From NCBI RefSeq assembly GCF_029227915.1, contig NC_079881.1, forward strand, positions 15,785,501-15,849,500: a stretch of 64,000 bases of DNA, written 5' to 3'. Below, piece after piece: positions 54,541 through 64,000 of the stretch. Position 1 is the first letter of the stretch, and the number at the start of each line of letters is the position of its first letter. The position numbers were made by a program, and so were the translations under genes. The notes under the pieces were generated by a model. That model did not search any database. It had not been told where the DNA came from and worked only from the letters and a program-made list of their open reading frames with translations. Source of the DNA: Hydractinia symbiolongicarpus (taxonomy: Eukaryota; Cnidaria; Hydrozoa; Anthoathecata; Hydractiniidae).

Positions 54541-57500
54541 TATCGCTAATCACTGAATGTGACCACCACAGCATCCGAAAATCATTCAACATTGCCTATT
54601 GGTTCACCACAATCATTGCTGGGAGGGCATCATGCAGACATAGCATAATCAGGTTTGGTCAGGAAGTGCTTAGCAAAAGCTACTAACAAAAGGAGGAGTA
54701 AGGTTGCCCTATCTTGGATGTATGATTTAAATAACACACATTCTTTATTTTACATTAACAGACTTTAGGATTAGTCAGGCCGTATTATACATTAGTCTTT
54801 TTACCTAGATAAGAAGAGAAGAAAATTCATGTTTGTGAGGGAGGCGAATGTTACCACAATGTCACAGTCACATTTAAAAAAAATGTATTTATTATTATTT
54901 ATGGGTGGAAAGTAAAAATTCTTGAGCACTAGGTTGAAAAATGTGTTATCAATTATCGATAATGCTTAAGATCTTTTCTTAGGAAAGATACAAATTTAAG
55001 TAGGATGACTCAAGACAACGATATGTAAAGTGTTCTAGGGAATCCAATATTCAGTAAGTTTTGTCAAGGAAAATCTCCTGTGTGTTACCCTGCAGGTAAT
55101 TGATTGCTTAGGGACAGTTGTTAAAGTTACCATAGTAGTAGACCTAAGAACAGGATACAATTCAGGAGCTGACACAGGTTGACTAACAGACATTTGCTGA
55201 TTTTGGGAACACCTAATTTAGATATTCAAAACAAAGAAAAAAAAGTAATATATAGGGGATATCAACACCTAAAAAAGTTTTTAATCAACCTTAACAGGCT
55301 TTTTATTAGTGCTTAAAACTTTTAATGTTTCTTGACCTTAGATTTAAACCAATAATAACCAATAAAAAACACATTTTTGTTTTATAGTTAGGTTTTATAT
55401 GTCCCATTTGAGTTCCCACACAATAAAGGGTGTGATGTCATTTAATTAAAAACTGTTTACATGGTCGATCTTTGTTTAGTAAGTAAAAAATCAGTGCTTT
55501 TCATGTTTATTAATTTTTTTTGCAGGGTCTTACTATGTAGTAACATTTGTTATAAAGCTTAGTTTTTTAACTTTTTATAGTCTGTTGTCCAGAGCAACCA
55601 TATTAAAATATGTGAATATGCTTTCTTTGTTTACAATTTAATAGTATATGAAGCATTGTAAATCATTGTTTTTAGCATAAAATGTTTATTTAGCTTGCAC
55701 AGTTTAAAAATGGATGAATGAAATTATCAAAATAAGCTCTTTGAGAGACCATCTACAACAAAATGACCACCCTCGGCAAAGAGGTATAAAAAAGGGAGAA
55801 AAAGGTGTATCAAAAAGTCTTAAAGTAGCTCACAAAGAAATTAGCTGGATTCATGCACCCATAATTTTTTTAATACTTTTGTAAGGAAATATTAAAAACA
55901 GATAAACTTGCAAATTATATCTTAATTTTAACATGAAGTACTATAAATTTTTATTATGGACAGGAAGAGGTTAAATCGTTAACAAGTTGAATGAAGTTAT
56001 AATCAATATGTCTGACCTTAATGGTTTCTTAATTGATACAACAACAAAAATGAAATCATTGTAATTAAAAGAAAGCATGCTTAAAATTTCAAAAATAGGA
56101 ATTTAAACAAGAAGAAGTGTACGTGTTTTGTCAAAAAGGAATATATTAAATTTGCAGTGACTGCATGCGTATTTAAGGCAGAAAAGTAAAAAAAAAATTT
56201 GTGATCCTCTTCTTTTTTCATTTGTTGCTTTAATTCTTATACCTGTACTTACTCCGCTTATTTATATAGGTGTTTTGTATACTGTATACAGAGCTTAAAA
56301 AACATATAATTTCCTATTTTTTCATTTTTTTCTTTTGCTGCCCTAGCGTGACCCTTCCTTTTTCTGTTGAAATTTAAATATTTTATCAGATATGACTCTT
56401 GAAAATGATGTTTTCAATTATGAATGAATTCCTTTCATTCTTTCATTATATATTTACTTTGAAGTTACATGTATAAACATTAACAAGATATTGAATAGGT
56501 AGATATTTATAGATTAAGCTACTAGTAGCTTATATATAGTCGGTTGTATTTTTAATTATCCAGCAAGAATTAAATCCTACAAAAGTTTGCTTTTTTAGAT
56601 GTTGTCATCATTCCAAATAATGTTTATTAAACTTCATTCTAATCTTTTTTCTACTAGATGTTTTTTGTGTGAATTATGTAAACAGGTGGTGGAGTTAACA
56701 CATACAGACGTCAGAAAGTGACTAATTTTGTTGCAAGCTGACAAATGATATTCAGAACAATCCTAAAACCTGTTAAACCTAAAAAAAGGGTTGTGATCAA
56801 TCATCAATTTCTAATTAGAGAGGTCAGTGAAACCAGTCTATTAGAGAGAAGAGTTAATAAGTTTGAGTTCTTATTATTATCTTATTACTATTAAAATTAC
56901 TTTTTTTTTTCGTTTGGTGGCATGATTTACAGATTTTACAAATAAGTGATTTTCAAGCTGACGGAAAGTTTGGTTGTAGGTTCAATGTAGTCAAAAACTT
57001 CAAGTTTGTGTGTGCTAGATGTTTCTATAATAAACATAGCACAATGTCCCAGTGTTGCATCATCTGCGTTGTGGTTATGGCTGCCACTATACCCCAAGAA
57101 AACAAGGTGGAGAAGAAATACTGTCTGTTGCATACAAATGTTTTGTGGTCAAACACTTTTCACTGGTTTTGTACTCATTCTCAATTTATATTCGAGTTTG
57201 TACTAAGAAATTTGTTTGTGTGTAAATTTTTTACCAGAGAGCCTTAGTTTTTATATCCGAAAAAAGAGCTTAGTTACTTAGGCTGATATGACTACAAGAA
57301 CAATTCGTTTTGAAAAACAAACATGATATAGAGATTGGAGAGCACTTTTAAAAGCTAAAAATAATCAATTCTCTTTTTTTTCTTCGTAGATAATCTACTG
57401 CCAATAATCAACCAGTATAATTGTTGTATTGAAAAAAGAAGTTATTTTCATTGGCTTTAATTTAGTTCTTTAAAAAGATTTGAACATTCCTTAGTTATGT

Positions 57501-57550
57501 ATAAACATTTGCTGCCATAAACTTTAATTTGTAAGCTAAACAATGTTGTA
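54541..57550. other. Long AT-rich non-coding stretch
   Basis: No convincing coding sequence. 57008-57133 is open on both strands, with cysteine-rich (+) or featureless (-) translations, but has no splice context or family match. It may be the upstream region of the exon candidate at 57551. Confidence 0.45.
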
Positions 57551-57676
57551 ATGTTTAAAAGTCTTAGGAGGAGTTATATGAGGCAAGCTGGTCCAGTTAG
57601 CAGGCCTGGCTCAACTAGCCAAGGTCTCAGCTACTTTAGTAAACGTTTTTTTAAGGATACCGTAACCCCCTTCAGG
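57551..57676 (+). CDS. Candidate first coding exon of an unknown gene
   Basis: ATG at 57551 opens 42 codons ending in TTCAGG before a GTAATT donor (phase 0). The stretch is clearly richer in GC than its surroundings (GCAGGCCTGGCTCAACTAGC). The peptide is basic and Ser/Gly-rich (SLRRSYMRQAGPVSRPGSTS). No family is recognised. A Harbinger element lies 260 bp downstream, inside what would be intron 1. No following exon could be matched: the candidate at 63496 does not fit the phase. Confidence 0.35.
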
Positions 57677-58084
57677 GTAATTTTTTTTTTAAATAATTTT
57701 TTTTACTCACTTTTGATTCTTTGGCAAATTTTCCTGATATTTCTAAAAAAAGAAGCAAAAATATTTATTGTTAAGAGGGATGAAATGAAGAAAAATCTTC
57801 TTTATCTTTTAGTGTTTTCAATAGTGTTCTCAAAGTTTAAAATTCCTCAAATATATTTAATCTGTATAATAATTAAAAAGAGTTATGCAGAATGAATAAA
57901 AAATTGCATCATATAACATAGGAAACATTTACACTTTAAAGCTTTGGGGAGACAATGCGATTTTTTTATCTGCATGCAATGCAATTTTGTTGCATTGCAA
58001 GGTCAAAAAGTCGCTCTCGTCTCGCCATCTGTGCAACAATTTATATGCAACAAAGTTATCACTTTCTTCACTCACTAACTTAAT

Positions 58085-59136
58085 ATGGCTGTGCATAGAG
58101 CAGCTATCATAGCGTTGTTACTTGACGAGGAAGATGAGGAAGAAAGAGGAAGAAATAGAATATGGACTCGACCATGGATCGTAAAAAGACAATGATATGG
58201 TGCGTTTCATACTCTATTCACTGACTTAAAGCTAGATAATATAGCCTTGAATTGTTGTTACAGAAGGACTACAAACATATCATTGAACAGGATACGAATA
58301 TGCGTGAATGCATAAAACCGGAAGAAATGTGCTGTCTTACATTGCCTTATCTTGCTAGTGGAGAATCGTTTCGTTCATTGGAATTTCAATTCCGAATAGG
58401 CAAAAGAACCATATCAAATATTATTCTTGACGTATGTATGGCAATAATTGAAGAACTGAGAATTGAATATTTGATGACACCAAACACTGAAGATGCCTGG
58501 TTGGATATTTCAAAAAAATTATTACGTTGGAATTTTCCGAATAGCATTGATGCTATAGATGGGAAGCATATTGTCATCGAGCAACCGTCACACTCTGGCT
58601 ATCACTATCGGAAATATAAAGGTACTGACAGCATCGTTTTAATGCGTATGATAGGCCCAGAATATGAATTTTTGTTTGTTAATGTAGGTATTAATGGCAG
58701 AAATTCTGATGGTGAAATTTTGGGAAATTGTGCATTAAAGTTTGCATTAGAGTCCAATAGTACTAATCTCCCTGCTTCCACACCATTACCACATCGTCGT
58801 TTAATGATACCGTATATTTGTACGGGTGATGATGCATTTCCCTTATTCAAGTATATGATGAAACCCTACCCTTTCAAAAGTCTCAGTGTCGATAAAAAGA
58901 TTTTCAACTATCGCTTGTCAAGAATGCGAACAATTTCTGAAAATGTTTTAGGAATACTTGCAAATCGCTGGCGTGTCTTTCGTCCTCCATTCTTAATAGA
59001 GCCACATAAAGTTAAAACGATAACAGTTGCTACCATAGCCCTTCACAACTGGTTGAGGCGTGGCAAAGATACTGAAAAAGTGTATATTCCTAACAGACTC
59101 GCCGATCGTGAGGATGTTGAAACTGCTAAATCATAA
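58085..59136 (+). pseudogene. Harbinger transposase (DDE_4), damaged N-terminus
   Basis: The N-terminus from ATG at 58085 reads MAVHRAAIIALLLDEEDEE, RIWTRPWIVKRQ, then TGA (58193-58195) and YGAFHTLFTDLKLDN. A frame change and apparent deletion of about 15 residues precede the long frame to 59136, which carries EQDTNMREC and LPYLASGESFRSLEFQFRIG. The catalytic DDE residues are visible: Asp in SIDAIDGKH, Asp in TGDDAFPLF and Glu in SENVLGILANRWRVF. The catalytic half has no stop. With a stop and a frameshift upstream, the protein as encoded should not be functional. Confidence 0.88.
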
Positions 59137-59419
59137 AAGGTGCTTGGAGATCGGATGAAAATAGAGATACGTGGATGCCTTGGCTGCAAGTCGTGGTAAT
59201 CATACAAGCAATCAGGCCAATGAGATAAGGCAAGAATTCCCAGAATACTTTACGCAGGAAGGCTGTGTTCCCTGGCAATGGAAAGGTGCAAAAGTAGATA
59301 TATAAGTGAAACAAATAGCATTTTGTTCTGCACTGATTCTGTCTGATTTTGTTTTTGTTCTTTTGCTTTTTTGAAGGAGGTACAATAGAATCACCGTGTT
59401 GAACATCTCGTCGACGTTA

Positions 59420-60009
59420 CATGTTGCTTCGATAAAGGTCATGTTGTTGAAATACTCCCAATTGGAAACATACACATCCCTTATTCCAGATCCACTAAAT
59501 TTTTACGCTTCTTGCCTCATATACTCTCTTTTGTAGGTTGTTACCAAGCTGTTCCATTCTTGTTTGATTTCATCCTTGCTGTATCTCTCATCTAATTCTT
59601 CTACACATTTATCTACGCATCTCGTAGAACACAATCCCTATATTCTACAAGATTATGATTCCACAAAGGAGGATTTAACTGATAGTAATTAATCACTGTC
59701 TCAATATCAGCTGCTTCAAAATTGAGCTTTTATTTCGGTTTAGAAATTTTCTCCTTCAAAAATATCATCTCTTTCTTAGGTGGGTCATTTCCATTCTCCT
59801 TTTGATCTCTCTGCTTATGCACGTATAGAGAGAGTGGAAAGTTTTTTCAAGTACCTCTATTTTATGCTTTCCATATGAAACAAAGAATATAAGCTGTCTT
59901 TTACTGCTGATCTTTTCTGTTTATTGGTATGATCTGGATTGTCATTTTTCCACAGTACTGGATTTTCTCGATAAAAGTTTATGATCTCTTGTTTTTCTTG
60001 CTTGTTCAT
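59420..60009 (-). pseudogene. Harbinger second protein: double MADF domain, decayed
   Basis: From ATG at 60009 on the - strand: MADF 1 reads MNKQEKQEIINFYRENPVLW, KRSAVKDSLYSLF, then (shifted) VLEKTFHSLYTCISREIKR. MADF 2 at about 59715-59600 reads ADIETVINYYQLNPPLWNHN followed by LVEYRDC and then stops. WEYFNNMTFIEATCN near 59460-59420 is the conserved C-terminal segment. In active Harbinger elements the Myb/MADF-like partner brings the transposase to the nucleus and the element ends. Multiple stops and shifts mean it is dead. Confidence 0.75.
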
Positions 60010-60396
60010 TTTCAACTTTTCTTCCACACAAAAACCACAATTCTTGTACTATGCACTTTCTGTTATGATTATTCAGCATTATCCAGAAAATGATTGGAGA
60101 AAATTCTGTATTCTGGTTGGTAGATTATCATTGTGCAGCAAAAAAATTTGCAAAACATAGGAGACAAAGCAACAACCTGAAACTCTGCTGCACTTGTCTG
60201 AAACATTAAAAAAAATGTTGCAAGAAATCAAATCGATTTGATTTCGTGCAACAATTTTTTTGACGAATTTAGTCGCATTGCATGAAAAAATCCCATCATT
60301 TTACCCGGCTCCACGATGCAATTTTTTCATCCGCGTGCAATGCAACAAAATCACATTGCATGCGGATGAAAAAATCGCATCGTCTCCCCAAAGCTT

Positions 60397-60980
60397 ATTA
60401 ATCTATACAAATATATTATTATTTATCATCTATACCTTTTTAATTTATTTCTTTATTTTTTTCGTTTTTATCCTGTTATGTTATGTTATCCTGTTGTCTG
60501 TTTAACAATAACTAGACCCAAAGTTCTGCGAAAACACTTCACCTTTAATTTTAAATAAAATATTTTTGACTTAATAATTATTCATAATGTTTAAGTGGGT
60601 GTAACCATGATTCTTGCAGGTAAAGGCAAAGGTCTTTGATTTGCTCTTTCTCTAAATAAAATTTTACGTCATAACGGTATATATTTTTGTTGAACACTCC
60701 CCTCCATCTTGTCGAAATTGTACAAAAACAAGTTTGTTTTAATTTATCTTTCGCTACAAAACTTTGCTTTTTCTAAGGCAGAAAGTGAGGAAATATCGAG
60801 TTATTGATCTATCATGCTTAAAAACAGATAAATCAGTCATAAAACAGCTATTGTAACACAAAAGATGCTATATTTTTGGAACCACATGTTGTTTTGAGTA
60901 AAAAAAGCAAAGTTTTTTAGAGCTGAGTAAGAGCTTCGCAATGATATTTTTTTCATCGAACAAAAATTTTACTGAGATGA
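60397..60980. other. Intergenic DNA
   Basis: AT-rich, with a TTATGTTATGTTATCCTG microrepeat near 60475. No gene. Confidence 0.45.
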
Positions 60981-60984
60981 ATTT

Positions 60985-61725
60985 AGTGTAAATGTTGGTG
61001 TCCATCAGGGTTCTGTACTTAGTCCTTTGTTGTTTGTTCTAGTCTTAAAAGCGCTGTCGATGGAGTTCAGAACAGGTTGTCCATGGGAGTTATTGTATGC
61101 AGATGATTTGGTTCTCATAGCAGAGTCGATGGAAGAATTAGTTGAGAAGTTTGAGAAGTGGAAGAAAGGACTAGAAGAGAAAGGGCTAAATATAAACACA
61201 GCAAAGTCTAAAGTCATGATTAGTAGCATTGCAGCCAAGTGTGACCTTGTAGTTGGAAAGTGGTCTTGTGGAGTTTGCAGGAAAGGGGTTGGTAGTAACT
61301 CAATTTTTTGTCAGACTTGCAAGCATTGGGTACATAAGAAGTGCAGTAATATTAGTGGAAGGTTAAGAGCTGACATTCAGTTTGTATGCAAGCATTGCAA
61401 AGGTGAGATTATAGAAAATGAAGTATTTCCAGCTTTAATGATGTACAACAGTGGCTCGTTAGAGATAGTTGAGAACTTCAGTTACTTAGGTAATATGTTG
61501 GGCAGTGAAGGGGGTGTTGGAAGAAGTGTTACTTGCAGGATAGGTTCTGCTTGGAAGAAGTTCAGAGAGTTACTTCCTTTGTTGACTAGCAGAGTCCTGT
61601 CAATTGAGGTAAAAGGTAGGTTGTATGAGGCCTGTGTAAGAAGTGTTATGTTGTACGATAGTGAGACATGGGCAGTGAAGCAGGAAGATCTTGACCGTTT
61701 ATGATGATGATGATGAGTGTTTGAC
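60985..61725 (+). pseudogene. 5'-truncated LINE with a zinc finger inside its reverse transcriptase fragment
   Basis: Begins abruptly at GVHQGSVLSPLLF (motif B region) and continues to ELLYADDLVLIAESMEELV (catalytic YADD). It then has an inserted Cys/His finger (CGVCRKGVGSNSIFCQTCKH, then WVHKKCSNI and CKHCKG), followed by FSYLGNMLGSEGG and the thumb (CVRSVMLYDSETWAVKQEDL). The frame stops at 61704 in an ATGATGATGATGATGA run, which is the simple-repeat tail typical of CR1/L2/RTE-like LINEs. The visible part is undamaged, so it is a recent but 5'-truncated insertion. Confidence 0.8.
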
Positions 61726-63495
61726 AAAATGAACTGGAAGGGTGAATTTTTGTATATAATTTTTTTTCTACCTTTTGGATTTTTTTATGAAAATATTTTA
61801 TCATCATTCTAGAGATAATTTATACGGCTTTCAGAATATATATATTTGCTAGGGTTAATATAGCGAGCAGAGGGGATATTTTAAATATACTGAGTATGTG
61901 TTTCAGGGGGTTATCCCAGTTGACTTTGCTGATTTCGGCAAAGCAGGATGAATCTTTTCTTACGTAAAAACCTTTTACCAAGCCAGCTCACCTAGGTGAA
62001 TATTTCTGCTCATGTAATCTGTTTCTTATGTTATAGAAATTGTTCTTTTTGTTCTGCATTGCTTAAGGTTTGTTGTTGTTGTTCAAAGCCAGTTCCATCT
62101 AACCCTGATAGGTTTTTGTCATATAAACACAACTTAAAAACCAGCCTAATTCCATCAATTATTTCCTGTTCATTTTGACCTGGTAGATTATTTTAAAAAA
62201 TGAATATATACTATTTGTGACCTAACAGCTATGCTATGATGTACTTTCTATGTGTACTTCCATTTTATTTTATTTATTTATTGATTGATTTGATCAGGTG
62301 TACTTGTTTAGCTATAAAGTATAAATTATGCAAACTATATTTTTTGTTCTTTAGACAATTAAGTATTAATAACTAGCAATAATAGAAAATATCTATTTTA
62401 TTTCATACAATGCAAAACTTGTTTTTATATTCAAACATTTGGATTTATTTCTATTATTATGCACCTGCTTTTATGAAAAAAAATTCTGGAAAAACACATT
62501 TACAATGTAAATATTGAGAAACGACTTTTTTTATTTCGATCTTGTTATGTTATCGAAAATGTTTTAAGCATTTTTTTCACACATAAAGTAATTGTTTGCT
62601 AAAGCAGCTTAATAAAAATTATTTTGAGTGAGAATTGTGAATTTTCTTTTTTTAGGTGATAAATTATGTGAAAAAAGTCCTTGGGTTTTGTCTGTCTACA
62701 GTTTTTTTATGTTGTGATTTTACCTCCAGGAAAATATATATATTTTTTTTAGTCTGTTGTTTTTTTGGTTTATGTCTTTAAATTGTGAATTTCTTAACTG
62801 TATTGTTATCCTATTTCACAATCCATTCTGATTTTGATTCCTATCAGTTTTTTAAAGGGGGATAGAAAGCATTAAAATTTTAAATGTTGGTGTATTCTTG
62901 TAAAAGTAGCATTATTTGGTTAAAGTCAAATAAAAGCAATCCATCACTCTAACTGTTCCTGGATGAGTTTAAAATCTGAAAATGTTTTTTTTATAAGCCG
63001 TTTTTATTATTTCATGTCAGTAAAGAAATTGCCAATGTAAAATGTCATCTGTTTCACATTGGATAACTTGTGTCACGTGTCAGCAGTTTGCGATGTCTTT
63101 TGTGATCGTACATGCTCTATGCACAAACAACAATTTGAATACAAAAAAAGCAAACCTTTTTTAGATTACCACAACGCATGTGACAAAAAAATGCTGACAT
63201 GAACCGGGAATGTTTGTTCTCAGCAATTGCAGAGTACCTGTGTGACTTGGAAATACTGGTGTTTGCTTTTTTTTAATGTAATTGATCTCAAATTCAGATA
63301 TTAATTGCTTAGAAATTGTAAAGAAAGGTGAGAAATAATTTAAAGTTAGACATATCTACTGATTGTGCATGAGGACATGATAATTTATGATAAAGTACAA
63401 AAGTACGGGGAAAAAAGGACAATTTTTTGGTTATAAATGTAAAAATATTTATTTTTTATTATTAGCCCTAAAAACTTTAATGGAAATAAAGAAAT
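61726..63495. other. AT-rich non-coding stretch
   Basis: No coding sequence recognised. Probably intergenic or upstream DNA of the exon candidate at 63496. Confidence 0.45.
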
Positions 63496-63602
63496 ATGCT
63501 GGCAACTCACCTTGACAACAATGCTTTACCAACTCCGACAACAAACTTTTTAAGCCCATGCAATGAAGAACTTCATGATGAGCATATGCCAATCTCCAAA
63601 AA
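63496..63602 (+). CDS. Candidate first coding exon of a gene leaving the window
   Basis: ATG at 63496 (context AATATGCTGG) opens 35 codons plus two bases before GTAAGT at 63603, a strong donor. The peptide (MLATHLDNNALPTPTTNF, then LSPCNEELHDEHMPISK) has a balanced composition unlike the surrounding DNA. No family is recognised. The rest of the gene would lie beyond 64000 or in unseen exons between 63603 and 64000. Confidence 0.4.
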
Positions 63603-64000
63603 GTAAGTTAATCTCATTTGTTGAAGCTTGTTGCTAGTGTAGTTTTGTTTATTTAGAAGAATCTTTTGTCAGAAAAGGTTAGTTGGTCAAAGTTAGCAAA
63701 TTAGCTCACCTTTTTTATGAATTTGTTTTATAAAGTTAAACAAGCATGTTATTCAGGAATTTACTGTTGTTTTGATCTTTATTTTGATCTTTATTCAAAT
63801 AAATTTTTATAAATGCAATTTTACTTTGTCTGTAATAATTTTTTATCTGTTGTTAAGCATATATTTTTTAGAATTGAAGAAGTATAGTTTGAGACTGTAC
63901 CAGATGGAATCAAACTTAAGTTTTAATATCATATGTATGGCTATACAAAAGTGTACCTTGAGAAGAAAAATTCGGGTTTGAATTTCTTCTTACAAAAGGG

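Larger units (their letters stand above)
57939..60396. mobile_element. PIF/Harbinger transposon, full length but decayed
   Basis: The terminal inverted repeats AAGCTTTGGGGAGACAATGC (left) and, in complement, AAGCTTTGGGGAGACGATGC (right) continue for about 40 bases. Both ends are also folded on themselves: the right end pairs GATGCAATTTTTTCATCCGC with GCGGATGAAAAAATCGCATC, and the left end pairs GCGATTTTT with AAAAAGTCGC. TTA trinucleotides lie beside the ends (57936-57938 and 60398-60400), but the exact 3-bp duplication is not clean. Inside are a transposase (+) and a convergent double-MADF gene (-), the usual two-gene layout, both with damage. Confidence 0.85.

Noticed and set aside
57008-57247. 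Cysteine-rich open frame on the + strand
   Set aside because: No splice signals, no family match, and an open frame on the opposite strand of similar length.
1-64000. CRISPR array or bacterial operon structure
   Set aside because: The tandem repeats have no unique spacers of constant length, and the window has spliced eukaryotic genes.

Overview
The window is AT-rich, intron-containing animal DNA that is heavily loaded with mobile elements. It most likely comes from a cnidarian, and I lean weakly towards a medusozoan. The reasons are small nuclear genes for mitochondrial proteins, short phase-consistent exons with GT/AG borders, and a transposon mix (Polinton-type polymerase, Ngaro-type tyrosine-recombinase retroelement, RLE-type LINE, PIF/Harbinger, tRNA-derived SINEs, a TIR element with a P2X7-C-like zinc domain) that is typical of cnidarians but not diagnostic.

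Host genes that can be supported: a complex I subunit NDUFB10-like gene (4333-6232, +, three exons); two tandem paralogous secreted sushi/CCP-domain genes (7069-10072 and 13635-14506, both -); a six-exon gene on the - strand (17867-27449) encoding a 240-residue protein that joins a TFPT/INO80F-type N-terminal region to an HMG box, an arrangement resembling yeast Nhp10; mitochondrial ribosomal protein uS7m (28940-29653, -); and the inner-membrane peptidase subunit IMMP2L (32746-33327, -). Two isolated first-exon candidates lie at 57551-57676 and 63496-63602.

Mobile and repetitive DNA by region: 1-2830 is a broken Polinton-type DNA polymerase B, followed by a reverse-oriented tRNA SINE. 15.2-16.4 kb and 18.7-19.6 kb are two copies of one dispersed repeat, the second inside an intron of the HMG gene. 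21.7-24.6 kb, also in an intron of that gene, is a 26-bp minisatellite organised in higher-order blocks and interrupted by a SINE. 28.4-28.9 kb is a Harbinger-derived MITE with a TTA duplication. 31.3-32.1 kb and 36.2-39.3 kb are a decayed and a nearly intact copy of an RLE-type LINE; the latter has one visible in-frame TAG. 34.3-35.1 kb is a pogo-like transposase fragment cut by a SINE.

41.5-47.1 kb is a Ngaro-like element with gag, RT/RNase H and tyrosine recombinase frames all open. It is arranged A1-ORFs-B1-A2-X-B2, with a 68-bp palindrome at the B1/A2 junction. 47.3-48.4 kb is a TIR element with a TA duplication that carries a decayed P2X7-C-like domain. 48.9-51.1 kb holds remnants of a Myb/SANT-like protein and possibly of a CARF-like protein. 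57.9-60.4 kb is a decayed two-gene Harbinger element (transposase plus convergent double-MADF protein). 61.0-61.7 kb is a 5'-truncated LINE with a zinc finger inside its reverse transcriptase fragment.

The strongest points for follow-up are the TFPT-HMG architecture, the intact Ngaro-like element with its palindromic junction, and the P2X7-C-bearing TIR element. All calls come from reading the sequence; no database search was possible.
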